A stretch of DNA of 19,347 bases from an uncultured Chloroflexota bacterium (lineage in GTDB: Bacteria; Chloroflexota; Dehalococcoidia; CAUJGQ01), in NCBI GenBank assembly GCA_937879875.1, contig CALFMN010000220.1, positions 1 through 19,347 on the forward strand, written 5' to 3'. Position 1 is the stretch's first letter, and each line of letters opens with the position of its first letter. Under the pieces are notes generated by a model, which did not search any database, was not told the origin of the DNA, and saw only the letters and a program-made list of their open reading frames with translations. Made by a program: the position numbers and the translations under genes. Of this stretch, positions 6,158-12,742 are shown piece by piece.

Positions 6158-6967
6158 TCACGCCTGCTCTACCCAGCCGACCGCGGCGCAGAAGATCCAG
6201 AGCAGGAAGGCATCGGGCCGCTCGGCCCAGGCGCGCAGCTCCGCGGCCATCGCTTCCAATCGCGTCGCGTCCGCCCAGCCGCGACGCAGGGCAAGCTCCC
6301 ACACCGCAGGCTCCCGCAGCCGCGTCTCCAGATTCTCGGCCGCGACGCGCGTCAGCGCCGGTGTGCCTTTGTCGCCGGCCACGGCGAACGCCTCGGCGCG
6401 GGCAAAGCCGGCCTCCAGCAGCAGCCGGCGCTGCGTTCGGGCATGGAAAGGGCTGGCGCCGTTCTCTATCAGCGCCCGCAGGAACAGTGCCCGGTACTCC
6501 TCCAGCAGCGGCGTGGAGGGTTCCATCACCCAGCCGCCCCAATCGCTGTCGCGCACGCCGATCACGCCGCCCGGCCGCAGCACGCGCCGCAGCTCTCGCA
6601 GCGCTGCCGGCGGATCGCGCAGGTTGCCCAGCAGCATGTGCGCCAGCACGGCATCGAAGCTGGCATCAGAAAATGGCAGGCGATAGGCGTCACCCGCCGC
6701 GAAGGCGAGCGACTTCACGCCCTCTTGCTTGGCCAACGCCCGCGCCCGTGCAAGCTGCCACGGCGCCACATCCACGCCGACAACGACGCCCGGCGCCACC
6801 ACCCCGGCCAGCCCCAGGGTAATCGAGCCCGGCCCGCAGCCGCAGTCGAGCACGCGCATATCGGGCCGCAGGTGCGGCAGCAGAAAGCCGGCGCTGTTTG
6901 CAGCGGTGCGTGCGCCGGTCCAACGCTGCGTCGTCTCGCCGTAGCCGACCGTGTACGTCTCGCGCAT
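6158..6967 (-). CDS. class I SAM-dependent methyltransferase (UbiE/Methyltransf_11 type)
   Basis: This 269-aa cytoplasmic methyltransferase transfers a methyl group from S-adenosylmethionine to an unknown, probably small-molecule, acceptor. Motif I is VLDCGCGPG (39-47). VVGVDVAPWQLARA carries the acidic residue that binds the ribose, AAGDAYRLPFSDASFDAVLAH is motif II with its downstream helix, and ELRRVLRPGGVIGVRD is motif III. The C-terminal 110 residues form a helical substrate cap. A GTG at 6976 is in frame, but ATG 6967 was preferred because the purine run GAAGAGG then sits about 9 nt upstream. It converges on hicB with a 10-nt gap. It looks like the demethylmenaquinone or phosphoethanolamine methyltransferase-like group, but without context the substrate cannot be assigned. 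Confidence 0.85.
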   Translation of the reverse strand: MRETYTVGYGETTQRWTGARTAANSAGFLLPHLRPDMRVLDCGCGPGSITLGLAGVVAPGVVVGVDVAPWQLARARALAKQEGVKSLAFAAGDAYRLPFSDASFDAVLAHMLLGNLRDPPAALRELRRVLRPGGVIGVRDSDWGGWVMEPSTPLLEEYRALFLRALIENGASPFHARTQRRLLLEAGFARAEAFAVAGDKGTPALTRVAAENLETRLREPAVWELALRRGWADATRLEAMAAELRAWAERPDAFLLWIFCAAVGWVEQA

Positions 6968-7040
6968 TGGCCACACCCTCTTCTGCTGTCGCCGTTTGTA
7001 TCATGGCTGCGACTCAAACAGGACTCAGGAGTGGGCGGGA

Positions 7041-7184
7041 GTGGACGAATGGATCTCGGTGTGCATCGCTGGCGGCCTCGGCGGTATCGCCAATGTCGCC
7101 CTTGATTTCATCGACTCCGACGAGGGTGATCGGTCCGTGTCCGTGCCGGACTCGGAGGTGCGCGATTGCTTCGGCAATACGTAA
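7041..7184 (+). CDS. possible 47-aa small protein or gene fragment
   Basis: A short frame begins at GTG 7041 with AGGAG (7027-7031) 9 nt upstream. It encodes VDEWISVCIAGGLGGIANVA followed by an acidic tail. The glycine/alanine hydrophobic segment could be one membrane helix. Its end overlaps by 19 nt a second short frame with an even better ribosome site. It may be a real small protein, or the first part of a gene split by frameshifts. No family was recognised. Confidence 0.3.
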   Translation: MDEWISVCIAGGLGGIANVALDFIDSDEGDRSVSVPDSEVRDCFGNT

Positions 7185-7309
7185 CTTCCCGGCAAGCACA
7201 GGAGGCCAGCCAGAAACTTGGGGGCACGGTGGCGGATATGCTCGCTCTCTATGCCCAACAGAAGGAACAGCAAGTTCCAGCCGAGGAAGACGAACATACT
7301 GACAACTGA
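7166..7309 (+). CDS. possible 47-aa small protein (TTG start) or gene fragment
   Basis: TTG 7166 lies 6 nt after a perfect GGAGGT (7154-7159). The predicted peptide contains LRQYVTSRQAQEASQKLGGT and VADMLALYAQQKEQQVPAEE and ends in acidic residues. Its amphipathic, glutamine-rich helix looks more protein-like than random high-GC frames. It overlaps the frame before it by 19 nt and a third frame after it. It could be a small antitoxin-like or phage-type protein, but nothing ties it to a family. Confidence 0.35.
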   Translation: MLRQYVTSRQAQEASQKLGGTVADMLALYAQQKEQQVPAEEDEHTDN

Positions 7310-7526
7310 GCAAGTCAGGGCTCTGAATCAGGCGCGGGCGGCGGCGGCGAGGATAGCCGCGGGCACGCGCCCGGGCAAGACACTTGCGCTGGCGCGGGAT
7401 ATCGAGCAAGCGATGCGAGTGCTCAGGGGACTGCAGGTTTCATCGAGAGCTTCGGCCGATCTGGAACACAAAGTGATCCGTGCACCTACGCCCCCTACCG
7501 GAAACGGTGCGGACGGTAGGCAATGA
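7251..7526 (+). CDS. hypothetical 91-aa protein, start uncertain
   Basis: This frame opens at ATG 7251 without a Shine-Dalgarno. The most protein-like part starts near residue 17: LTTEQVRALNQARAAAARIA, then ARDIEQAMRVLRGLQ. The first 58 bases overlap the end of the preceding short frame, which is in another phase. Either translation begins later from a rare codon near 7296-7299, or one ancestral gene covering 7041-7526 has suffered two compensating frameshifts. The C-terminus (TPPTGNGADGRQ) is low complexity. No function is assigned. Confidence 0.35.
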   Translation: MPNRRNSKFQPRKTNILTTEQVRALNQARAAAARIAAGTRPGKTLALARDIEQAMRVLRGLQVSSRASADLEHKVIRAPTPPTGNGADGRQ

Positions 7527-7568
7527 AGTTGCGTCGCGGAAGGTTATCTCTGGCCCGCATTGCGTCCC

Positions 7569-8357
7569 CTACGCCCGCGGCGTTGCCCGCGCGGAGGCGG
7601 TCCAGCCGCCGTCCACGACGATCGCCTGTCCGGTGACGAAGCTCGAATCGTCGCTTGCCAGCCAGAGCGCGGCGGCAGCAATATCCTCCGGCAGGCCGGC
7701 GCGCGGGATCGGCTGCGTGCGGGCGAGCTGGGCACGCACGGCCTCCGGGTCCAGCTCGTGTGCGCGGAAGGGGTTCGCGTAGATGATCGGCGTGAGCGTG
7801 CCGCCGGGGCAGATGCAGTTGACTCGCACGAAATGCTGCGCGTTCTCGATTGCGCAGACGCGCGTGAGCTGAATCACGCCGCCTTTGGCCGCGCCGTAGG
7901 CGCCCTGGCCGGGCATGCCCATCAGGCCCGAGACCGAAGCCGTGCTCACGATCGCGCCGCCGCCGTTTTGAATGAGATACGGCAACGCGTGCTTCATCCC
8001 CAACCAGACGGCCTTCAAATCCACGGCGATGATGCGGTCGAACTGGTCGTCGGGGCAGTCGGTGATCGGCCCCTCGCCGCCGCCGATGCCGGCGTTGTTG
8101 TAGATCGCGTCGAGCTTGCCGAAGCCGTCCACCGCCGCGCGCACGAGCGCCCGCACCTCTTCCGACTGCGTGACGTCGGTGTGCAGGAAGCGGCAGACCT
8201 GCCCGCCGAACTCGGCCGCGAGCGCCGCGCCTTTGTCGTCCTGCAAATCGCCGAAGACGACGCGTGCGCCTTCCTGCACGAAGCGCCGCACCGCGGCGGC
8301 GCCGATGCCCGAAGCCCCGCCCGTGATCACCGCGACTTTGCCGTCTAACGTTCCCAT
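7569..8357 (-). CDS. short-chain dehydrogenase/reductase (SDR)
   Basis: This 262-aa classical SDR is an NAD-dependent oxidoreductase acting on an alcohol, ketone or sugar. The cofactor motif TGGASGIG is at 12-19. Asp37 at the end of the second strand favours NAD(H) over NADP(H). NNAG is at 87-90, the catalytic serine is Ser141, and the YxxxK pair is Tyr154/Lys158 (YGAAK). The end FVTGQAIVVDGGWTA is the standard C-terminal strand. ATG 8357 has no convincing Shine-Dalgarno. Instead TACGCT lies 7 nt upstream on the coding strand, which suggests a leaderless mRNA. It is divergent from a sensor kinase gene. The substrate cannot be inferred; the closest general look is of the glucose/cyclopentanol-dehydrogenase-like group. 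Confidence 0.9.
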   Translation of the reverse strand: MGTLDGKVAVITGGASGIGAAAVRRFVQEGARVVFGDLQDDKGAALAAEFGGQVCRFLHTDVTQSEEVRALVRAAVDGFGKLDAIYNNAGIGGGEGPITDCPDDQFDRIIAVDLKAVWLGMKHALPYLIQNGGGAIVSTASVSGLMGMPGQGAYGAAKGGVIQLTRVCAIENAQHFVRVNCICPGGTLTPIIYANPFRAHELDPEAVRAQLARTQPIPRAGLPEDIAAAALWLASDDSSFVTGQAIVVDGGWTASARATPRA

Positions 8358-8364
8358 GTCCTGC

Positions 8365-8370
8365 AGCGTA
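8365..8370 (-). promoter_or_regulatory. TACGCT -10 box for a leaderless SDR transcript
   Basis: On the minus strand TACGCT is followed by 7 nt and then the ATG at 8357. That places the expected transcription start on, or within a base of, the start codon. No -35 hexamer is obvious. Confidence 0.45.
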
Positions 8371-8471
8371 CCGCGAATGCATCGCCGGCGACAGAGGCGC
8401 TGCAGCCCGCCTCCTGCATCGCCGTTCGGCCGAAATACGCGGGAAGGCGCACACGGCATCGGTGTGCGCGG

Positions 8472-8477
8472 TACCCT
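8472..8477 (+). promoter_or_regulatory. TACCCT -10 box for a leaderless kinase transcript
   Basis: TACCCT is followed by 6 nt and then ATG 8484, and no Shine-Dalgarno precedes that ATG. The same hexamer is the proposed -10 of the tRNA-tuf promoter at 17652-17657. Confidence 0.45.
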
Positions 8478-8483
8478 GTCTCT

Positions 8484-10160
8484 ATGATAAGCAGACCTGG
8501 CTTCGGTGGCCGCTGGCGACGCTGGCTGTGGCAGTGTGCGGCCAGCACGGCGGCGACGGCCGCCGTCGTCGCCGTGCTGCGCCCGCTGCGCCTCGACCTC
8601 GGCCTGATCAACGTCGCCCTGGCCTTGTTGCTGCTCTCCGTCGCCAGCGCGGCGGCCTGGGGCTGGGTGCCCGGCCTCTACACGTCGGTCCTGAGTAACC
8701 TCGCCTTTAACTTCTTTTTCGTGCCGCCGCTGTACCGCTTCAGCGTGCAGGAGCCGGCACATGTGCTGGCGCTGGCGCTGTTTTTGATCGTGGCGGCGAT
8801 CACCGCGGCGCTGCTGGCGCAGCGGCGGCAGGCCGCGCTCGAAGCCGGGCAGCGCGCGGGAGACACGCAGGTGCTGCTTGCGCTCAACCGCACCACGCGC
8901 GACCGACCGCTGGACGCCATTCCGGCGGCGATCTGTGACTGGGTGGTGCGCGACTTTCCGGTCGCGGCCTGCACCCTCTTCCGGAACGACGCCGGCGCGT
9001 TGCTCGCCGTTGCGCACGCCGGAGCGGGCACGGGCGCGCTCGATGCGTTCGAGTTGGCTGCTGCTATGGGGCTTGCCGGCCCTGGCGCAACGGGCGAGCA
9101 TGGCCCGCACCGGCGCACCGCACGGCTGCCCGGCCTGCTGCTCCTGCCGTTGCGCGTCGAAGGCGAGGAGGTCGGCGTGCTGCGGCTGCGCCTGGACGAG
9201 CACGAACTTGCCGCGGGGCAGGAGGCGCTGCTCGAGGCGTTCGCGGACGAGGCAGCGGCAGCGCTGCACCGCGCCGCGCTCGCCCAGACCGCGGAGCAGG
9301 CGGTCCTGCTGCAAGAGACGGACCGGCTGCGTTCAGCGCTGCTCTCTTCCGTCTCCCACGACCTGCGCACGCCGCTGACCGCGATCAAGACCGCGGCGGC
9401 CAACTTGCGCGCACGGGATGTGGACTGGAGCGCTGCGGCGCGCGCTGAGTTTCTGGGCGCGATCGAGACGGAGGCGGACCGCCTCACCCGGCTGGTCACA
9501 AATCTGCTCGACCTCTCGCGCATCGAGGCGGGGGCGCTGCGGCTCGACCTCGACTGGAACGATCTTGACGAGTTGCTGCGCGAGGCGGCCTATCGCGCCG
9601 AGCAGGCAGAGTCGGGCACGCTCGCCCACGCGATCGCCGTGCAAATCGACCGCCCGCTGCCCTTTTTGCGCTTCGATTACGTGCTGATCGACCGCGTCGT
9701 CTCGAACCTGCTGGAGAACGCCGTCAAGTATGCGCCGGCGGGCTCGCCGGTGAGCGTTGCTGTGGTCGCACAGGCGGCCGACGTGCGCATCACCGTGCGC
9801 GATCAGGGGCCAGGCATCCCGCCCGCGGAGCGTGAGCACGTGTTCGACCCGTTCTATCGCGGCGAGGACAGAACAGTGCCGGGCGGCAGCGGCTTCGGCC
9901 TGGCGATTTGCCGCGGTATCGTGACGGCGCACGGCGGCTGCATCTTTATCGAAGACAGTCCCGCCGGCGCAGCCGTGACCTTCACGCTGCCCCGCGCCCC
10001 GATCGGCGAGCCGTTCACCGTCTTCGCGGACGATGCCATCAATCCGTCGCCCGATGGGCCGCCCGGCCAGATTGAAGATGCTGCCAGGCCGGGGGCGTCT
10101 ACCGCCCTTCAGGTTCACCATTCACCATTCACCATTCACCCAGCGGAGCCACGGCCATGA
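8484..10160 (+). CDS. KdpD-like membrane sensor histidine kinase (DUF4118-GAF-HisKA-HATPase)
   Basis: This 558-aa inner-membrane sensor kinase probably phosphorylates the next gene's regulator. Residues about 18-115 form the DUF4118 four-helix membrane domain of KdpD, with the typical FNFFFVPPLYRFSVQEPAH. Residues about 120-275 look like a GAF domain. The H-box is SVSHDLRTPLTAIK with phospho-acceptor His292. NLLENAVKYAP, DQGPGIP and GGSGFGLAICRG are the N, G1 and G2 boxes. It lacks KdpD's N-terminal KdpD/Usp cytoplasmic domains, so it is a short KdpD. No kdpFABC is nearby; potassium or turgor sensing is an inference helped by a KimA-type importer 4 kb downstream. The last ~50 residues after the ATPase domain are non-conserved and read through a heptamer repeat. 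The stop overlaps the regulator start (ATGA). Confidence 0.88.
   Translation: MISRPGFGGRWRRWLWQCAASTAATAAVVAVLRPLRLDLGLINVALALLLLSVASAAAWGWVPGLYTSVLSNLAFNFFFVPPLYRFSVQEPAHVLALALFLIVAAITAALLAQRRQAALEAGQRAGDTQVLLALNRTTRDRPLDAIPAAICDWVVRDFPVAACTLFRNDAGALLAVAHAGAGTGALDAFELAAAMGLAGPGATGEHGPHRRTARLPGLLLLPLRVEGEEVGVLRLRLDEHELAAGQEALLEAFADEAAAALHRAALAQTAEQAVLLQETDRLRSALLSSVSHDLRTPLTAIKTAAANLRARDVDWSAAARAEFLGAIETEADRLTRLVTNLLDLSRIEAGALRLDLDWNDLDELLREAAYRAEQAESGTLAHAIAVQIDRPLPFLRFDYVLIDRVVSNLLENAVKYAPAGSPVSVAVVAQAADVRITVRDQGPGIPPAEREHVFDPFYRGEDRTVPGGSGFGLAICRGIVTAHGGCIFIEDSPAGAAVTFTLPRAPIGEPFTVFADDAINPSPDGPPGQIEDAARPGASTALQVHHSPFTIHPAEPRP
10114..10141 (+). repeat. tandem heptamer array, 4 x TTCACCA/C
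   Basis: Three perfect TTCACCA units and a final TTCACCC run without gaps, ending 15 nt before the response regulator ATG and inside the kinase 3' end. Because 7 is not a multiple of 3, gain or loss of a unit shifts the kinase tail frame. Seen directly in the sequence. Confidence 0.9.
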
Positions 10161-10855
10161 GCGGTGCGCGTGTGCTGGTCGTGGATGACGAGCCGCAGGT
10201 GCTGCGCCTGCTGCGCACGGCGCTGGGCGAGCGCGGCTACGACGTGGCGACGGCCGCGAGCGGCGAAGAGGCGCTGGCCGCGGTCGAACGGCGGCTGCCC
10301 GACGTGATCGTGCTCGACGTGGTGATGCCGGGCATGAGCGGGCTGGAGGTCTGCCGCCGCGTGCGCGAGCGGGCCGCCGTGCCGATCATCGTGCTGTCGG
10401 CGCGGGGTGAGGAACGCGACAAGGTCGCGGCGCTCGACCTCGGCGCGGATGACTATCTGACCAAGCCGTTCGGCATGGAGGAGCTGCTGGCGCGCATCCG
10501 CGTCGCCTTGCGCCACGCGGTGGACGGCGGTGGCCGTGCGGACGCGGTGTTCAGCACGGGCGCTTTACGAATGGATTTCGCGCAGCGGCGCATCTGGCGC
10601 GGCGACGAGGAGTTGCATCTCACGCCCACCGAATACGACCTGCTCAAGTTCCTGGTGCAGCACGCCGACCGTGCGCTGACGCACGGCATGATCCTGCGCG
10701 CGGTCTGGGGAACGGAGTACGCGGGCGAGAGCCAATACCTGCGCGTCTATGTGCCGCAACTGCGCCGCAAGCTGGAGCCGGACCCGGCACGCCCGCGCTA
10801 CATCCTCACCGAGCCGGGCGTCGGCTACCGCTTCAAGACGCAAGAATCGCCGTAG
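10157..10855 (+). CDS. OmpR/KdpE-family response regulator
   Basis: This 232-aa two-component transcription factor has a receiver domain in residues 1-120: acidic pocket Asp10/Asp11, phospho-acceptor Asp54 in VLDVVMPG, and Lys103 in TKPF. A winged-helix DNA-binding domain follows (about 130-230), with LTPTEYDLLKFLVQHADRAL and a wing ending RYILTEPGVGYRFK. Wording such as GADDYLTKPFGMEELLARIR and LRVYVPQLRRKLEPDP is typical of KdpE. ATG 10157 overlaps the kinase stop as ATGA, so the pair is translationally coupled. Targets are unknown; with no kdpFABC in view, the KimA-type operon about 1.7 kb downstream is a plausible target. Key residues are all intact. Confidence 0.92.
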   Translation: MSGARVLVVDDEPQVLRLLRTALGERGYDVATAASGEEALAAVERRLPDVIVLDVVMPGMSGLEVCRRVRERAAVPIIVLSARGEERDKVAALDLGADDYLTKPFGMEELLARIRVALRHAVDGGGRADAVFSTGALRMDFAQRRIWRGDEELHLTPTEYDLLKFLVQHADRALTHGMILRAVWGTEYAGESQYLRVYVPQLRRKLEPDPARPRYILTEPGVGYRFKTQESP

Positions 10856-10892
10856 GGCAAGGCTGCAAACCGCGCTCGGCCCACAGGTGTGC

Positions 10893-10898
10893 TACGAT
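10893..10898 (+). promoter_or_regulatory. possible -10 box (TACGAT) of vapBC
   Basis: TACGAT lies 22 nt before the ATG at 10921, in the 65-nt gap after the response regulator. The -35 region is poor. Confidence 0.3.
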
Positions 10899-10920
10899 GA
10901 TCCCACAAGGCGGTGTTGCT

Positions 10921-11214
10921 ATGGCCACAAACACGAACGACGAGATGGTACGTACGCATGTCGTGCTGCCGAAAGGATTGGTTGACGCGATGGATCGACT
11001 CGTCGGCGCACGGCATCGCAGCGAGTTCATTGCCGGCGTTGTTGCCGAGGAAGTAAATCGCCGGCGGAGAATCGCGGCAGCCGAGGCGTTTGCCGGCAGC
11101 CTGCGCGATGTGGATACGCCCGGTTGGAATACGCCCGAAGAGGCCGCCGCCTGGGTTCGCGCCTCACGTGCTCGCGATGATCAGCGGATGCCACAGCCGT
11201 GGGGAATCGCGTGA
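10921..11214 (+). CDS. vapB: VapB-type ribbon-helix-helix antitoxin
   Basis: This 97-aa antitoxin is partner of the VapC-like toxin that follows. Residues about 8-45 match a ribbon-helix-helix DNA-binding domain: strand VRTHVVLPKG, helix LVDAMDRLV, turn GARHR, helix SEFIAGVVAEEVNRRRR. The C-terminal half (DTPGWNTPEEAAAWVRASRA) is the flexible toxin-neutralising segment. ATG 10921 was preferred to an in-frame upstream ATG at 10897, which overlaps the likely -10 box. The stop overlaps a GTG start of the toxin by 4 nt (GTGA). RHH antitoxins normally autorepress their operon together with the toxin. The symbol is by type, not by orthology to a named vapB. Confidence 0.8.
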   Translation: MATNTNDEMVRTHVVLPKGLVDAMDRLVGARHRSEFIAGVVAEEVNRRRRIAAAEAFAGSLRDVDTPGWNTPEEAAAWVRASRARDDQRMPQPWGIA

Positions 11215-11603
11215 CGCTGTATCTGTTGGATACAACCACACTGATCGACGACTCCAAGCTGGTCGTTCCAACGCGCAGCCGTATCACCGCCGCGCTGCGC
11301 GCTGGCCACGAACTGGGCGTCTGCGCGGTCGTCGTTGCCGAGTTCGAGTCCGGACTGCTGCTCGCGGAGCGAGCGGCGTGGGAACAGTTTTTGAACGAAT
11401 CGCTTCAGTTCTGGCCGGTCTCCCGTACGACCGCCCAGCGCGCCGGGCAGGAGCGCTTCTCCTTCGCACGTCGTGGCGTGCACATCTCCGTGGCGGATGC
11501 TCTGGTCGCGGCGGTCGCGCGGGAGTTCGGCGCGGTGCTCGTCACGGATAATGTAAAGGACTTTCCGCAGACCGATCTGCAGGTGGTCTCCTGGCGGCAG
11601 TAG
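11211..11603 (+). CDS. vapC: VapC-type PIN-domain toxin (RNase)
   Basis: This 130-aa PIN-domain ribonuclease has all four acidic residues in place: Asp7 (YLLDTTTLID), Glu44 (VVVAEFESG), Asp96 (ISVADALVAAVA) and Asp113 (LVTDNVKDF). VapC toxins cut tRNA or rRNA using Mg2+ at this site. GTG 11211 overlaps the antitoxin stop (GTGA) and is preferred. A GTG at 11199 in the same frame would add four residues. The weak GGGGAA at 11201-11206 serves the inner start. It is the second gene of a vapBC module inserted between a Kdp-type two-component pair and a kinase gene. The active site is intact, so it is likely functional. Confidence 0.88.
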   Translation: MTLYLLDTTTLIDDSKLVVPTRSRITAALRAGHELGVCAVVVAEFESGLLLAERAAWEQFLNESLQFWPVSRTTAQRAGQERFSFARRGVHISVADALVAAVAREFGAVLVTDNVKDFPQTDLQVVSWRQ

Positions 11604-11719
11604 GGTGATCGCGGATGCGCCGTCGCGGCGTCCGCAGCGCCGGTCAACAGCGAAAGACGGCGCCACGTCGTTCGGGTCGGATCGCCCGGATTGGCCGGCG
11701 TGTGGCAGCGGAAGCAAAC

Positions 11720-12367
11720 ATGGACCAAGTCACGAAACCAGGGCAGATCGTCATCTTGAACGGCGCTCCACGTTCGGGGAAGTCGAGCATCGTGGCCGTC
11801 ATTCAGGAGACGTTCCCCGGCCCGTGGCTGAACCTCGGTGTGGATACGTTCATGGGACATATCATGCCGAAGCGCTGCAGCCCTGGAATCGGCCTGCGCC
11901 CCGGAGGCGAGCGCCCGGAGCTTGAACCCCTCATTCAGGTCTTTTTCGCGGCGCTGTATGAATCAATCGCTGCGCACAGCCGGCTCGGCCTGAACGTCGC
12001 GGCCGATTTCGGCCACCACGACGCCTACGCCAGACCCTTGAACATCCTCGCGGATAGCGCAAAGAGACTCACCGGGCTGCCTGTGCTGTTCGTCGGCGTG
12101 CGCTGTCCCATCGAGGTGATCATGGCGCGGCGCGACGCGGGCCAGCCCGGACGAGAAGGGAAATACCTCACCAGCTCGGCAGCCGAAGCCGTACCCACCC
12201 CGATCCGCTTGTGGCAGCGCGAAGTTCACCGCCCCGGTATCTATGATCTTGAGGTCGACACCTCGTTGCTCAGCCCGGCCGAATGTGCCGAGCTGATCCG
12301 CAGACGGCTCGAAGCCGGCCCCGAACCGACGGCGTTCCGGCGCCTCGCCGAGCGCTTCGCCGTGTGA
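11720..12367 (+). CDS. chloramphenicol phosphotransferase-like P-loop kinase
   Basis: This 215-aa cytoplasmic kinase belongs to the family of Streptomyces venezuelae chloramphenicol 3-O-phosphotransferase. The Walker A loop is GAPRSGKS (15-22) inside IVILNGAPRSGKSS. WLNLGVDTFM carries Asp42, the counterpart of the catalytic-base aspartate (Asp37, from memory). LFVGVRCP (about 126-133) and YDLEVDTS near the end match the family. The lid is arginine-rich (MARRDAGQPGREGKY). ATG 11720 was chosen because the family starts a few residues before the first strand; the frame stays open upstream to 11615, and the Shine-Dalgarno is weak. Whether the substrate is chloramphenicol or another small molecule cannot be told, so a resistance function is only possible. 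It has no obvious partner in its neighbours. Confidence 0.8.
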   Translation: MDQVTKPGQIVILNGAPRSGKSSIVAVIQETFPGPWLNLGVDTFMGHIMPKRCSPGIGLRPGGERPELEPLIQVFFAALYESIAAHSRLGLNVAADFGHHDAYARPLNILADSAKRLTGLPVLFVGVRCPIEVIMARRDAGQPGREGKYLTSSAAEAVPTPIRLWQREVHRPGIYDLEVDTSLLSPAECAELIRRRLEAGPEPTAFRRLAERFAV

Positions 12368-12484
12368 CGCGCGACATCGGGAATCTGCAGCGAACGCGCT
12401 GCCCCCTCCTGCTTTCCCGATCTTTGCAGCATCTTTGTTCCTTTCGTCACAATCGTTGCCGCGCCTTTGCGTCCGCCGCGCTAG

Positions 12485-12538
12485 CGTGAGCAAGGGACGG
12501 TGTCCGCGACCCGGCGCGGCAAGAGCGTCCCGCTCACG
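12485..12538 (+). promoter_or_regulatory. long leader hairpin at the start of the KimA-type operon
   Basis: CGTGAGC-aa-GGGAC (12485-12498) pairs with GTCCC-GCTCACG (12527-12538): 12 base pairs with one 2-nt bulge. The loop holds a second stem, CCGCG with CGCGG (about 12504-12519). The 3' arm ends on the first G of the GGGAGG Shine-Dalgarno at 12538-12543. It could be a cis-regulatory RNA element controlling translation of the operon. No known riboswitch consensus was recognised. Confidence 0.5.
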
Positions 12539-12550
12539 GGAGGCGCGACG

Positions 12551-12742
12551 ATGGCGTCGAACGCACCTGTCCAGCCGGCGACGCGGCCTGAACCGTTTGC
12601 ACGGCCACCCCGCTGCGGCGGAGAACTGGTGGCTGGCCGGCACAGCGGCTGGTACATCCGCCGTCGTATCAGCAACGACACGCCGACCGAGCAGGCGGAT
12701 TCGTCCGACGCGGCGCCGGCAGCGCCAGGAGCGCCGTGCTGA
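12551..12742 (+). CDS. 63-aa unknown protein, first gene of the KimA-type operon
   Basis: This small protein starts at ATG 12551 with an excellent GGGAGG (12538-12543) 7 nt upstream. Its TGA shares one base with the ATG of the next gene (TGATG at 12740-12744), a classic coupling arrangement. Both facts argue that it is translated. The sequence begins MASNAPVQPATRPEPFARPP, has a central CGGELVAGRHSGWYIRRRIS, and ends in an acidic, Ala/Pro-rich tail with a terminal Cys. No membrane helix, signal peptide or known domain was seen. It may be a small regulatory subunit, or a leader frame whose translation controls the downstream genes. Confidence 0.5.
   Translation: MASNAPVQPATRPEPFARPPRCGGELVAGRHSGWYIRRRISNDTPTEQADSSDAAPAAPGAPC

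Noticed and set aside
8358..9314. Minus-strand open frame joining upstream of the dehydrogenase and running into the kinase gene
   Set aside because: The SDR fold starts exactly at the Met at 8357. The extra part is antisense to the kinase and has no family similarity.
8484..10160. A full KdpD of a kdp operon
   Set aside because: The N-terminal KdpD and Usp domains are missing and no kdpFABC genes are in the window.
12368..12550. A c-di-AMP (ydaO-type) riboswitch before the KimA-type operon
   Set aside because: The interval is short and I could not find the conserved riboswitch segments. Only the hairpin next to the ribosome site is supported.
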